DNA from: DB1 sp049323655
GTDB lineage: Bacteria; Desulfobacterota; Desulfobulbia; Desulfobulbales; SURF-16
Length of the DNA: 64,000 bases
NCBI GenBank assembly: GCA_049323655.1
Contig: JBMONO010000022.1
Location: forward strand, 17,932 to 81,931
Direction: 5' to 3'
Part shown: piece after piece, positions 14,309-22,548 of the stretch
Numbering within the stretch: the stretch's first letter is position 1
How the letters are laid out: the number at the start of each line of letters is the position of its first letter
Notes under the pieces: model-generated
What the model saw: the letters and a program-made list of their open reading frames with translations, nothing else
The model's database searches: none
What the model was told of the DNA's origin: nothing
Translations under genes and position numbers: made by a program

Positions 14309-17215
14309 TCATGCCGGCGAATCAGTCATTTTCCCGAAGGAAAGCGGGCAGCGCACCGTGTGGCCGGCCTTGTTGCGGAAGAGAAGATAGCCGTGGCGCA
14401 GGGCAAAGTGCAGGAGATCCCGGGTAATCTCGACATCGCGGCGGCAGTATTCAATGATCTTGGCGAACTCGCCCTCTTTATACCATTGCAGGGCCAGCAG
14501 GCCGCTGCCGCCCTTGCGCACCCCGAGGGTCTGTTCCGCCAGGGCCTCCAGGCTGAGCCGGTAGCCGAGCCGTTTTTTCACCTCCACCAGGAGGTCAAGG
14601 GAGGGCAGGCTGCTCAGCGGAAAATCGGTGTAGGCGGATAGCACCTGATAATCAAAACGGGTCGTGTTGAAGCCGACCACCAGCTCAAGCCGGCGCAGGT
14701 GGGCGATCAACCCCTCCACCTCTGCCTCGGCGTAGACGGCATAGTCATCGCTTTCGCCGTCATAGACCACCGCAAAACTGATCCCCATCCGCTCGGCCCG
14801 GTGCCAGCCGCCCACCTCCGCCGCCGACCGTTTGGTCTCCACGTCAAAGACGCCGTAGCGCCGGGGCAGGACAAAGGCAGATCTTACAGATCGCCCGGGC
14901 TTTTCCGGCGCGACAACGGCGGACCGCTGTCCATCGACCTCCCCCTCCCTGGCCAGCAGGCCGTCCAGCACCGCCAGGGCCGCCGCCTTGTCGATCGGCC
15001 TGTTGCCGGAGCCGCACTTGGGCGAATGGACGCAGCTCGGGCAGCCCGTTTCGCAGCCACAGTCGCCAATGGTCTTGCGGCTTGCCTCCAGCAGTTCGCG
15101 GATCCGGCGAAAAACCTGACGAGCCAGGCCGACGCCGCCGGCATGACCGTCATAGATGAAGATGGCCGGCGCGCCCAGCTGCGGATGGAAGGGATAGGAG
15201 ATACCGCCCACATCATTGCGGTCGCAGAGCACCAGCAGGGGGAAGACGCCGATGGCGGCATGCTCCACCGCGTGGATGCCGCCCATGAAGTGCATCTGCC
15301 GCCCTTCCAGCTCCCGTTGCAGGGCAAGCGGCACCTCGAACCAGAGTCCTTCGGTTTCAAAAATCCGGGGCGGCAGATCAAGGACGCCGGTGCCGATGGT
15401 CTGCTGGCCGCGGATCCGTTTCCGCACGAAACCGGACACCTGATCGGTGACCCGCAGCCGACCGCTGGCAGCCCGGATCGCGCCGATGCGCACCGTCTCC
15501 TCCACCGCGAGGATCTCCGTCTCCTTGTTCGCCATGGCGCGGGTGAAATAATTGACCCGGGCCGGTCGGACCCGCACCAGACGGGCATCGAGGTCGAGCT
15601 GTTCGACGATCCAGGTCTCCCCCATGTGTAGATAGACGGCGCCGGGGTGACATTCCCGGAAACAGCGGTGTTCGTCGATTTCGCCAAGCAAGCTGTCGTC
15701 CTCGCCTTTTCTGATCGCGTACTGGCGACCGCCGCCGCGCAGATCGACCTCCCGCTGGGGATAGCGGCGATTGGTGTGCCAGGTAACCCCGCCGGCGTCA
15801 AGGAGGAGATCCCCGTCGCCGGCAAGATCCTCCACCCCCTCCCGGCACCAGGACGGGGCAAGGAGCGGTTCGTCGCGATTCAGGGGAATCTCGGCCGCGG
15901 CGCAAATCAGGTGCCGCCGCATGATGACCTGATTGGCGGGGTTCAGCACCGCGTCCTCCACCGGCCGCTCGAAAAAATCGCGGGGATGGCGGAGAAAGTA
16001 CTGATCGAGGGCATCCTCCTGGGCAAGCAGGATGACGAGTGAATCATTCTGGCGCCGCCCTACCCGGCCGCCCCGCTGCCGGGTGGACATGATGGAGCCG
16101 GGATAGCCGACCAGGATGCAGATGTCGAGATTGCCGATGTCGATGCCGAGTTCAAGGGCGCTGGTGGAGACGACGCCGAGCAGATCGCCGCTGGCCAGCC
16201 CGGCCTCGATCTGGCGCCGGTCCTCCGGCAGGAAGCCGGCCCGATAGGCGGCAAGCTTGCCCGCGAGCGGCCCGAGACGGGAAGAGGTCCAGCTCGCCAC
16301 CAGCTCGGTCAGTTTGCGGGACTGGGTATAGACAATGGCCCGCAGGCCCCGTTTCAGGGCCGCCTCCAGCATCTGGCTGGCGGTGGCGGCCGCCCCTTCC
16401 AGGGGGTCAAAGAGAATAAAGTGCTGCTCCCCCCGGGCCGCGCCGCTGCCGACAACAAGGGTCACCGGCCGGCCGATCAGTTCCCGGCCTAGACTTTCCG
16501 GGTTGCCGATGGTGGCGGAAAAGAGGAGAAAGCGTGGGTCGGCGCCATGCAGGCGGCAAACCCGCTGCAAACGCCGGATGACCCAGGCGACATGGCTGCC
16601 GAACACACCGCGGTAGGTGTGCGCCTCATCGATGACGACATAGCGGAGATTGGCCCAGAACGACGACCAGCCGCCGTGATGGGGCAACAGGGAGAGGTGC
16701 AGCATGTCCGGGTTGGAGATGAGAATGTCGGGCGGATTGTCCCGCAGCCGGCGGCGCCGGTGGCTGCTGGTGTCGCCGTCGAGGATGGCGGCGCTCACCG
16801 TTTTCCCTTCAAGGGCCATGCCCCGGACCAGCTCGTCGATGCCGCGCAGCTGATCCTGGGCCAGGGCCTTCAGTGGAAAGAGGTAGAGGGCGGTGCCGGC
16901 CGGCCCGGCCAGGAACGTCTCACAGACCGGTAGATTGAAGATCAGGCTCTTGCCGCTCGCCGTCGGGGTGGCGACGATGATGTCCCGGCCCCGCCGGATC
17001 GCCTCAATGGCCTCGGCCTGATGGCAATAAAGCGAAGAGACGCCGAGCTCGGTCAGGGCGCGCTGGAGCGGGGCCGGCAGCGGCGGCGAGAGCTCGCCGT
17101 AACAGGCCGGGGAGCCGGCGATCCGTTCGTGGTGAACCACCTGCGGCCCGAAGCGCGGGGATGCGGTAAGCGCGGTAATGTAATCGAGGACCGTGGCTGG
17201 TCGGGGCTGTGTCAT
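14309..17215 (-). CDS. DEAD/DEAH-box helicase with DUF1998 zinc site, fused to a DEDDy exonuclease domain (MrfA-MrfB-like)
   Basis: The 968-residue protein combines two parts. Residues 1 to about 770 are a superfamily 2 helicase: Walker A VATPTASGKS, DEAH box VVIDEAHTYRG, motif SATIGNPESL, HelC motifs LELGIDIGNLD and QRGGRVGRR, and the DUF1998 region with the Cys cluster CGCETGCPSCVHSPKCG (about 722-738), as in B. subtilis MrfA (YprA). Residues about 785-968 form an RNase H-fold exonuclease with FDVET (Exo I), VGFNTTRFDYQVL (Exo II) and EYCRRDVEIT (Exo III, YxxxD), like MrfB (YprB). In B. subtilis these are separate genes acting in mitomycin C lesion repair. The ATG at 17215 fits the family start; an upstream ATG at 17284 lies near repeat sequence. 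Confidence 0.88.
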   Translation of the reverse strand: MTQPRPATVLDYITALTASPRFGPQVVHHERIAGSPACYGELSPPLPAPLQRALTELGVSSLYCHQAEAIEAIRRGRDIIVATPTASGKSLIFNLPVCETFLAGPAGTALYLFPLKALAQDQLRGIDELVRGMALEGKTVSAAILDGDTSSHRRRRLRDNPPDILISNPDMLHLSLLPHHGGWSSFWANLRYVVIDEAHTYRGVFGSHVAWVIRRLQRVCRLHGADPRFLLFSATIGNPESLGRELIGRPVTLVVGSGAARGEQHFILFDPLEGAAATASQMLEAALKRGLRAIVYTQSRKLTELVASWTSSRLGPLAGKLAAYRAGFLPEDRRQIEAGLASGDLLGVVSTSALELGIDIGNLDICILVGYPGSIMSTRQRGGRVGRRQNDSLVILLAQEDALDQYFLRHPRDFFERPVEDAVLNPANQVIMRRHLICAAAEIPLNRDEPLLAPSWCREGVEDLAGDGDLLLDAGGVTWHTNRRYPQREVDLRGGGRQYAIRKGEDDSLLGEIDEHRCFRECHPGAVYLHMGETWIVEQLDLDARLVRVRPARVNYFTRAMANKETEILAVEETVRIGAIRAASGRLRVTDQVSGFVRKRIRGQQTIGTGVLDLPPRIFETEGLWFEVPLALQRELEGRQMHFMGGIHAVEHAAIGVFPLLVLCDRNDVGGISYPFHPQLGAPAIFIYDGHAGGVGLARQVFRRIRELLEASRKTIGDCGCETGCPSCVHSPKCGSGNRPIDKAAALAVLDGLLAREGEVDGQRSAVVAPEKPGRSVRSAFVLPRRYGVFDVETKRSAAEVGGWHRAERMGISFAVVYDGESDDYAVYAEAEVEGLIAHLRRLELVVGFNTTRFDYQVLSAYTDFPLSSLPSLDLLVEVKKRLGYRLSLEALAEQTLGVRKGGSGLLALQWYKEGEFAKIIEYCRRDVEITRDLLHFALRHGYLLFRNKAGHTVRCPLSFGKMTDSPA

Positions 17216-17230
17216 TTCTTTCGAATCGAA

Positions 17231-17370
17231 TGGTGATGAAATCGCAAAAGGTCCTTTTATTACCACTGAGAGTACAGAGCGCACAGAGATAACTAATTGT
17301 AATTAAAGATGTTTTCTCTGCGTTCTCAGTGCGCTCTGTGGTGAAAAAAGACTTTTTACGGGTTTGTCAA
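17231..17370 (-). repeat. Dispersed palindromic element, copy A
   Basis: About 140 bases with core CCACTGAG...CAGAGCGCACAGAGATAAC on one side and CTCTGTGGTG on the other, ending TTTTTACGGGTTTGTC. It is nearly the reverse complement of copy D (42534-42670), including a shared AACTAATTGTAATTAAAGAT centre. It occupies the gap between the helicase gene and pheA-tyrA; the rest of that gap (17371-17612) shows no gene. Confidence 0.85.
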
Positions 17371-17612
17371 TCATCAATGATGACGATTTCGGGAAAACAG
17401 CAAATCAACCAATGAGAGGGCGGAGCAGACAGAGATAACAGAGGCAGCATACCGACAATTTGGCCGGCTGTCTTCTCTCTTTTACCGGCAAAGCCATCGC
17501 TTGAAAGGCCGTTTCGCGCATTTCCCATTGAAAGGAAACGGGAAAAAGGCTAAATGAAAAAATTCACCATCAGCCATCGCACTCCGCTGCCAAGGGAGAG
17601 AAGACGACGATC

Positions 17613-19295
17613 ATGACCACACCCACCACCATTGCCATCATCGGCCCCCGCGGCTCCCATGCCTGGCTGGCGGCCCGCTCCGTTGCCCCGGACGGCAACA
17701 TCGCCTCCTATCCCCACAGCACCTTCGCAGTGGAGGCCTTCGCCGCCCGCCGGGCCGATTTTCTGCTCCTGCCGGTCTACAACAGCCGTATCGGCGGCAT
17801 TGTCCGCTCCTTCCAGATCATGGAAAAGCTGAGCAGCAGCTACTGGATCGACAACATCGTCCTGCCCATCCACCTTTCGCTTGGCTCCCTGAACCGGGAA
17901 GCGGAGCTGAAGATCCTGCTCGGCACCAAGATGGTGCTGCGCCAGTGCGAGGACCATTTCGCCCGCATCTATCCCGATCTCTCCCTGCTCAGCGTCACCG
18001 ACCTGGAAGAGGCGATTGCCGACATCAAACATAACAACCGGGTTGACTGGGGCGTCATCGAGGCGGAGAAACTGCTGCTCGACCAGGGCCTCATCATCCG
18101 GGAGCGGGAAATCGTCGCCCACAACAAAACCCGTTTCGCCCTGCTCGGCCATGAACCGGCCCCCCGCACCGGCTATGACGCCACCTCGCTCATCACCGTG
18201 CCCCTGAAAGACCGGGTCGGCATGCTCTACGACACCCTGGGGGAATTCACCCGGCGCGGCATCAACATCCTCGACATGCGGGCCGAATCCGACGCCCGCA
18301 CCCAGAAACTGCAGATCTACATCGAGGCAGAGGGCCACCGGGACGACGCCCCGCTGGCCGCCGCCCTGGATAGCCTGGAACGGCAGGTCATCGGCGAGGC
18401 CGACTCCCTCAAGATCCTCGGCAGCTACCCGAGGGTGGACATGCGGGTCAAGCGGATCAAGACCTTCGGCTTCATCGGCACCGGCGACATGAGCAAATGG
18501 TTTGCCGACAAACTGGAACACGAGGGTTACAAAACCGTGCTCACCGGTCGCTCCACCCCGGTGCGGCCGGAGGCGATGATCCCGGAGGTCGATGTGGTGC
18601 TGATCTGCGTGCCGATCAGCAATACCCCGGAGACCATCGAACGATACGGCCATCTTCTCCGCGACGGCCAAGCCCTTATCCTGCTGGCAGGTGAGGCGGA
18701 AAAGACGCTCAACACCGCCCTGGCCCATACCAGCGAGGGGGTGGAACTGATGCTGGTCCACAACCTTTGGGGACCGGCGGCAGCCACCATGAAGGACAAG
18801 AACGCCTCGGTGGTCCGCACCCCGCGCAGCGGTCCGCTGTGCGGCGAATTCGAGGCCTTTCTTTACAAGCACGGGGCGGGCATCTGCCATGATACCCCGA
18901 ACAGCCATGATCTGCTGATGGGCGTCGGCCAGAAACTGCCCACCACCATCTCGGTGGCCCTGGCCCGCGCCCTGGCCGACAACCAGATCAACACCAGCGA
19001 CATTGCCAGCCACTCCACCCTCACCTCCCTGTACGGCATCCTCGCCATGTCGCGGGTCCATAACCAGAATGCCCGCACCTACGCGGAAATCATGGCCACC
19101 GGCGGCGACGGCCGGAAAATCGTCAGAAGTTTTGCCGAAAACCTGCTCAAACTCATCGACATGTCGGAGCAGGGAAAAATCAACGAGCTCTGCGCCTTTA
19201 TCGAAAACAACAGAAACTACCTCAGCGACGACTTCCTGCGCGCCTCCATGAAACAGGCCCTGGCCGTGGACGAGGTGCTGGGGAAATTGGTCTGA
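17613..19295 (+). CDS. Fused prephenate dehydratase-ACT-prephenate dehydrogenase
   Basis: The 560-residue protein carries both branches from prephenate. Residues 1-185 are a prephenate dehydratase: IIGPRGSHAWLAA at the N-terminus and the catalytic TRF in HNKTRFALLG near 171. Residues about 192-275 are an ACT regulatory domain (TVPLKDRVGMLYDTLGEF, GINILDMRAE). Residues about 283-560 are a prephenate dehydrogenase with the NAD(P) loop FGFIGTGDMSKWF, LICVPISNTPET and MLVHNLWGP. It should make phenylpyruvate and 4-hydroxyphenylpyruvate for Phe and Tyr. No chorismate mutase domain is attached. Both halves look complete, though the dehydratase N-terminus is divergent. The last three codons plus stop (TTGGTCTGA) already match the 9-bp repeat unit that follows. 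Confidence 0.88.
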   Translation: MTTPTTIAIIGPRGSHAWLAARSVAPDGNIASYPHSTFAVEAFAARRADFLLLPVYNSRIGGIVRSFQIMEKLSSSYWIDNIVLPIHLSLGSLNREAELKILLGTKMVLRQCEDHFARIYPDLSLLSVTDLEEAIADIKHNNRVDWGVIEAEKLLLDQGLIIREREIVAHNKTRFALLGHEPAPRTGYDATSLITVPLKDRVGMLYDTLGEFTRRGINILDMRAESDARTQKLQIYIEAEGHRDDAPLAAALDSLERQVIGEADSLKILGSYPRVDMRVKRIKTFGFIGTGDMSKWFADKLEHEGYKTVLTGRSTPVRPEAMIPEVDVVLICVPISNTPETIERYGHLLRDGQALILLAGEAEKTLNTALAHTSEGVELMLVHNLWGPAAATMKDKNASVVRTPRSGPLCGEFEAFLYKHGAGICHDTPNSHDLLMGVGQKLPTTISVALARALADNQINTSDIASHSTLTSLYGILAMSRVHNQNARTYAEIMATGGDGRKIVRSFAENLLKLIDMSEQGKINELCAFIENNRNYLSDDFLRASMKQALAVDEVLGKLV

Positions 19296-19516
19296 TTAGT
19301 CTCATTAGTCTCATTTAGTCCTGTTGGTCTGATTGGTCTAATCAGCCAGACCAACCAGACCAATCAGACCAATCAGACCAACCAGACCAATCAGACCAAC
19401 CAGACCAATCAGACCAATCAGACCAACCAGACCAATCAGACCAATCAGACCAACCAGACCAACCAGACCAACCAGACCAACCAGACCAACCAGACCAACC
19501 AGACCAACCAGACCAA
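19287..19516. repeat. 9-bp tandem repeat tract, long copy
   Basis: From the end of the pheA-tyrA gene, degenerate units of TTGGTCTGA/TTAGTCTCA (19287-19340) are followed by about 19 units of ACCAACCAG or ACCAATCAG (19346-19516), the reverse complement of the first type. The sequence could form a hairpin with unequal arms. It runs to 10 bases before the DUF445 start codon. The same 9-mer occurs at 7529-7630. Confidence 0.92.
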
Positions 19517-19526
19517 CCGAACCGCC

Positions 19527-21110
19527 ATGCCAAGCCTGCTGCACCTTGCCGCCCCTCCTCTGCTCGGAGCCATCATCGGCTACACCACCAACTATGTTGC
19601 CATCAAAATGCTTTTCCGGCCCCTGCGGGCCTGGAAAATCGCCGGCATCCGCCTGCCGATGACGCCGGGCGTCATCCCGGCAAAACGACACGAGCTGGCC
19701 CGCAACATCGGCGAGATGGTGGGTGATCATCTCCTTACCGGCCAGGACGTGAGCAGGGCCATTGCCGGTGCGCAATTCCGGCAGAAACTGCACGAGCTCA
19801 TCGCCGAACGGATCGCCTCCCTGCTGCGCAAAGATCTCGGGCCAATCGCCACTATCATCCCGGCGCGGTTTCACTCCTACTTCAAGGCCGGGGTGAAGAT
19901 CATCCGGCTGCGCTTTATCACCTCCATGCACAGCTATCTGGACAGCCCGGATTTTGCCCGCATCATCGACCGGGCCGCCACCACCCAACTCGACGCCATC
20001 ATCAACAAGACCTTCAGCGCCCTCTTCCCCCGCGACAACCAGGACCATTTTTACCGGTTCCTCGAACAGACGGTGCATGAACTGCTGGCCAGCCCTGACA
20101 CCAGAGAATGGATAGCCGCCGCCATCCGGGACAAAATCCATCTCACCCTGCGCGAGGGCCGCTCTCTGCATGATATCATCCCGCCCGAGATCAGCTGCCT
20201 GCTGCTCGACCGGCTGGAAGAGGAAACCCCAGCCCTGCTCGCCAGGGTCGCCGCCATGCTGGGCGAACCGGTCATGCGGGAAAAAATCGGCGACACCATT
20301 TGCCGCGCCGTGTCCGGACTCACCGCTTCCCTCGGCCCGCTTGCCGCCATGATGGCAAGCTTTGTCAGCGCGGAGACCATCCGCAGAAAGGTTGAGCAGT
20401 ATCTGGCGGACAAGGGCGACGAGATCGGCGGCTGGCTGACGGACGAGGCCATTCGCCGGGAAACGGCGCGGATTCTCCGGCAGCGGGCGGAAAATTTTCT
20501 GCACCGCCCCCTTGCCGACCAGCTTGCCGGCATTGACCCGAAAAAAATCGACACCATCTCCCGCCAGTTCGGCGAACAGATCAGTCTGCTCCTGGCCCGG
20601 CCGTCCACCGCCGCGTCCGTTGCCGATCTCCTGCGCAGTGTGCTGGATTCCCAGGCGCAACGACCGCTGGCGGCAATCATCGGCGACCTCTTCGGCCCCA
20701 CTGCACTGGACCGCGGCCGACGCTGGACCGCGGCGGAGATCACCGCCCTCTTCCGTTCCAGCAAAATCAAGCAGATTCTCAACGATCTGGTGGTCGAGCT
20801 GCTGGAAAAAAAACTACTGGCCAAACCCATCGGCCGGCCGGCCGACCTCCTGCCCCGGAAGGTACAACTCTCCTTTGCCGACTATATCGAGCAACAGGTG
20901 GCCGATATCCTCGTCCGGGAGGTTCCACTGCTGGTCGATTCCCTTGACATCAAAAAGATCGTCACCCGCAAGGTCGATTCCCTCGACCTGTTGCGGCTCG
21001 AAGGACTGCTGATGAGCATCATGCAGGAACAGTTCAAGTACATCAATCTCTTCGGCGCTCTCCTCGGTTTTCTGATCGGACTCGCCAATCTCCTGTTGCT
21101 GGTCCGATAG
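19527..21110 (+). CDS. DUF445-family membrane protein
   Basis: The 527-residue protein matches DUF445 proteins: an N-terminal membrane helix with the conserved GAIIGYTTNYVAIKMLFRP, then LPMTPGVIPAKRHELARNIG, a long amphipathic helical region, and a C-terminal helix (FGALLGFLIGLANLLLLV). The family is membrane-associated and has no settled function. The start at 19527 is the first ATG in frame, but no Shine-Dalgarno is visible because the repeat tract ends at 19516; the frame is open upstream through the repeat (reading QTN repeats), so a non-ATG start there is possible. Confidence 0.85.
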   Translation: MPSLLHLAAPPLLGAIIGYTTNYVAIKMLFRPLRAWKIAGIRLPMTPGVIPAKRHELARNIGEMVGDHLLTGQDVSRAIAGAQFRQKLHELIAERIASLLRKDLGPIATIIPARFHSYFKAGVKIIRLRFITSMHSYLDSPDFARIIDRAATTQLDAIINKTFSALFPRDNQDHFYRFLEQTVHELLASPDTREWIAAAIRDKIHLTLREGRSLHDIIPPEISCLLLDRLEEETPALLARVAAMLGEPVMREKIGDTICRAVSGLTASLGPLAAMMASFVSAETIRRKVEQYLADKGDEIGGWLTDEAIRRETARILRQRAENFLHRPLADQLAGIDPKKIDTISRQFGEQISLLLARPSTAASVADLLRSVLDSQAQRPLAAIIGDLFGPTALDRGRRWTAAEITALFRSSKIKQILNDLVVELLEKKLLAKPIGRPADLLPRKVQLSFADYIEQQVADILVREVPLLVDSLDIKKIVTRKVDSLDLLRLEGLLMSIMQEQFKYINLFGALLGFLIGLANLLLLVR

Positions 21111-21254
21111 CGCAAACCGGGAACGAATCTTTTTCTTTTTTTCGGAACCTTTTTCCGCCGGGGTTATCTAATCTGTTAAGCAACAGCAAAAAAACGCTGT
21201 TACCTCATTTTTCTCTCCTTTCTTCTTTTCTGTACCCCTTCCGGCAACGGAAGG

Positions 21255-21295
21255 AGCAAAGCCGGCGCCCCTCCCAGCGCCGGCTTTGCTTTTTT
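21255..21295 (+). terminator. Rho-independent terminator downstream of the DUF445 gene
   Basis: A perfect 14-bp stem (AGCAAAGCCGGCGC at 21255-21268 with its complement at 21277-21290, 8-base loop) is followed by T residues. A much weaker hairpin AACAGC/GCTGTT lies at 21182-21201. Confidence 0.85.
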
Positions 21296-21311
21296 CCCCG
21301 GCCCGACAAAT

Positions 21312-21412
21312 GATGCCCCCCGCAAGCCATGGCGAACGGGAATGCCAGAACAATGAGTTGCCAGACGCGGTCCCACGGAATCACAACTTTTTAGATTTCG
21401 GCAAAAATCAAA
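21312..21412 (+). repeat. Second dispersed element, copy 1
   Basis: The stretch GCAAGCCATGGC...AACAATGAGTT...CGGAATC...GATTTCGGCAAAAAT shares its ordered blocks with 51102-51202, in the same orientation. Both copies are noncoding and diverged. Similarity was judged by eye. Confidence 0.5.
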
Positions 21413-21414
21413 TC

Positions 21415-21546
21415 AGACAAACCCGTAAAAAATCTTTTTCACCACAGAGTGCGCTGAGAGCGCAGAGAAAAATCTTTAATTACAACAATTTATTTCTTGG
21501 ATCTCTGCGGGATCCATGGTTAATTTTCAGTTTTACGAGACCATCA
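21415..21546 (+). repeat. Dispersed palindromic element, copy B
   Basis: It starts GACAAACCCGTAAAAAATC, has CACCACAGAG and ATCTTTAATTACAA in common with copy D in the same orientation, and ends GTTTTACGAGACCATC. The right half is degraded (ATCTCTGCGGGATCC in place of the CTCTGTGG arm). The wider gap 21111-21900 otherwise contains only terminators, a poly-C run near 21558 and the adk promoter region. Confidence 0.8.
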
Positions 21547-21711
21547 AATCAATACCGCCCCCCCCCCCGCAATCGCCGATAAACAAAGAGAAAAACTCCA
21601 CATCATTTTTTTTGGAACTTTCCTCCCCCTCCCGCGTCTTATCTTTTAAAAGGCACTGAAAAATCCAGACACCTTTTTCACTCTTCTTCTTTTTCTCTCC
21701 TTCGTTGCAAA

Positions 21712-21750
21712 AACACAAAAACCGGCGCCCCCAACGCCGGTTTTTGTGTT
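21712..21750. terminator. Bidirectional-type terminator hairpin
   Basis: A perfect 16-bp stem (21712-21727 and 21735-21750, 7-base loop) has a GC core CCGGCG flanked by A and T runs inside the stem, the layout of a bidirectional terminator. It insulates adk from upstream sequence. Confidence 0.7.
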
Positions 21751-21826
21751 GGTGCTTCCTGCACCGCGCTTTTCCTCTGCCGACCGCCCATTTTCTTTTT
21801 TCCCTGTCTTCCCGATAAAAAATGTG

Positions 21827-21832
21827 TATAAT
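21827..21832 (+). promoter_or_regulatory. Candidate -10 box for adk
   Basis: A perfect TATAAT stands 68 bases upstream of the adk start. The matching -35 position (CTGTCT at 21804-21809, 17-base spacing) is weak. Confidence 0.45.
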
Positions 21833-21900
21833 GGGAAATTTTCCACCAAAAAGACAACCCATTGAAACCATTCTCACCCATCAAATAGGAGAAAACAGAC

Positions 21901-22548
21901 ATGAAACTCATTCTTCTCGGCGCCCCCGGCGCCGGCAAAGGCACTGTGGCTAAAATGCTGACCAAAATCGACGGCTCCGTCCAGATCTCCACCGGTGACA
22001 TCCTGCGCGGCGCCGTCCAGGCCGGCACCGAACTCGGCAAGGAGGCGGAAGGCTACATGAAGCGCGGCGACCTCGTCCCCGACGCCCTGATCATGGGCAT
22101 CATGGAAAAACGGCTGCAGGAACCGGACTGTCAGAAGGGCTTTCTGCTCGACGGTTTCCCCCGCACCATTCCTCAGGCCGAGGCATTGAAGGAGCTGCTG
22201 GCCAAACTGGGCATCAAGCTGGACATGGTGGTTGCCATCGACGTGCCCCGCGACGTCATCTTCGACCGACTCTGCACCCGCCGCACCTGCGAAAACGCCA
22301 AGTGCCAGGCGATCTACAACGTTAAGAGCAATCCCCCAAAAAAGGAAGGGATCTGCGACAAATGCGGCGCCGCCGTCATCCAGCGGGCGGATGAGACCCA
22401 GGAGGCCATCGCCCACCGGCTCGACACCTACAACGAGAAAACCGCTCCGCTGGCCGGCTTTTACGAAAAGGAAGGGATGCTGAAAACCATCACCGGCACC
22501 TCCAGCGACGTGGTGGTGGACGGCATCAAAAAAGCGCTGGGTATCTGA
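21901..22548 (+). CDS. adk: Adenylate kinase
   Basis: Adk equilibrates ATP, ADP and AMP. The 215-residue protein has the P-loop GAPGAGKGT, the AMP-binding STGDILRGA and DGFPRTIPQAE, and an extended LID domain. The LID carries four Cys in CTRRTCENAKC and GICDKCG, suggesting a structural zinc as in Gram-positive adenylate kinases. TAGGAGA lies just before the ATG. The stop overlaps the trmFO start by one base, so adk, trmFO and the glycosylase gene form one operon. Confidence 0.97.
   Translation: MKLILLGAPGAGKGTVAKMLTKIDGSVQISTGDILRGAVQAGTELGKEAEGYMKRGDLVPDALIMGIMEKRLQEPDCQKGFLLDGFPRTIPQAEALKELLAKLGIKLDMVVAIDVPRDVIFDRLCTRRTCENAKCQAIYNVKSNPPKKEGICDKCGAAVIQRADETQEAIAHRLDTYNEKTAPLAGFYEKEGMLKTITGTSSDVVVDGIKKALGI

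Noticed and set aside
17550..19061. 503-codon minus-strand open frame opposite pheA-tyrA
   Set aside because: The plus strand encodes three recognisable domains; the antisense is composition-driven.
19345..19516. Possible CRISPR array (dense short repeats)
   Set aside because: The unit is 9 bases, directly tandem, with no unique spacers; it is a simple tandem repeat.
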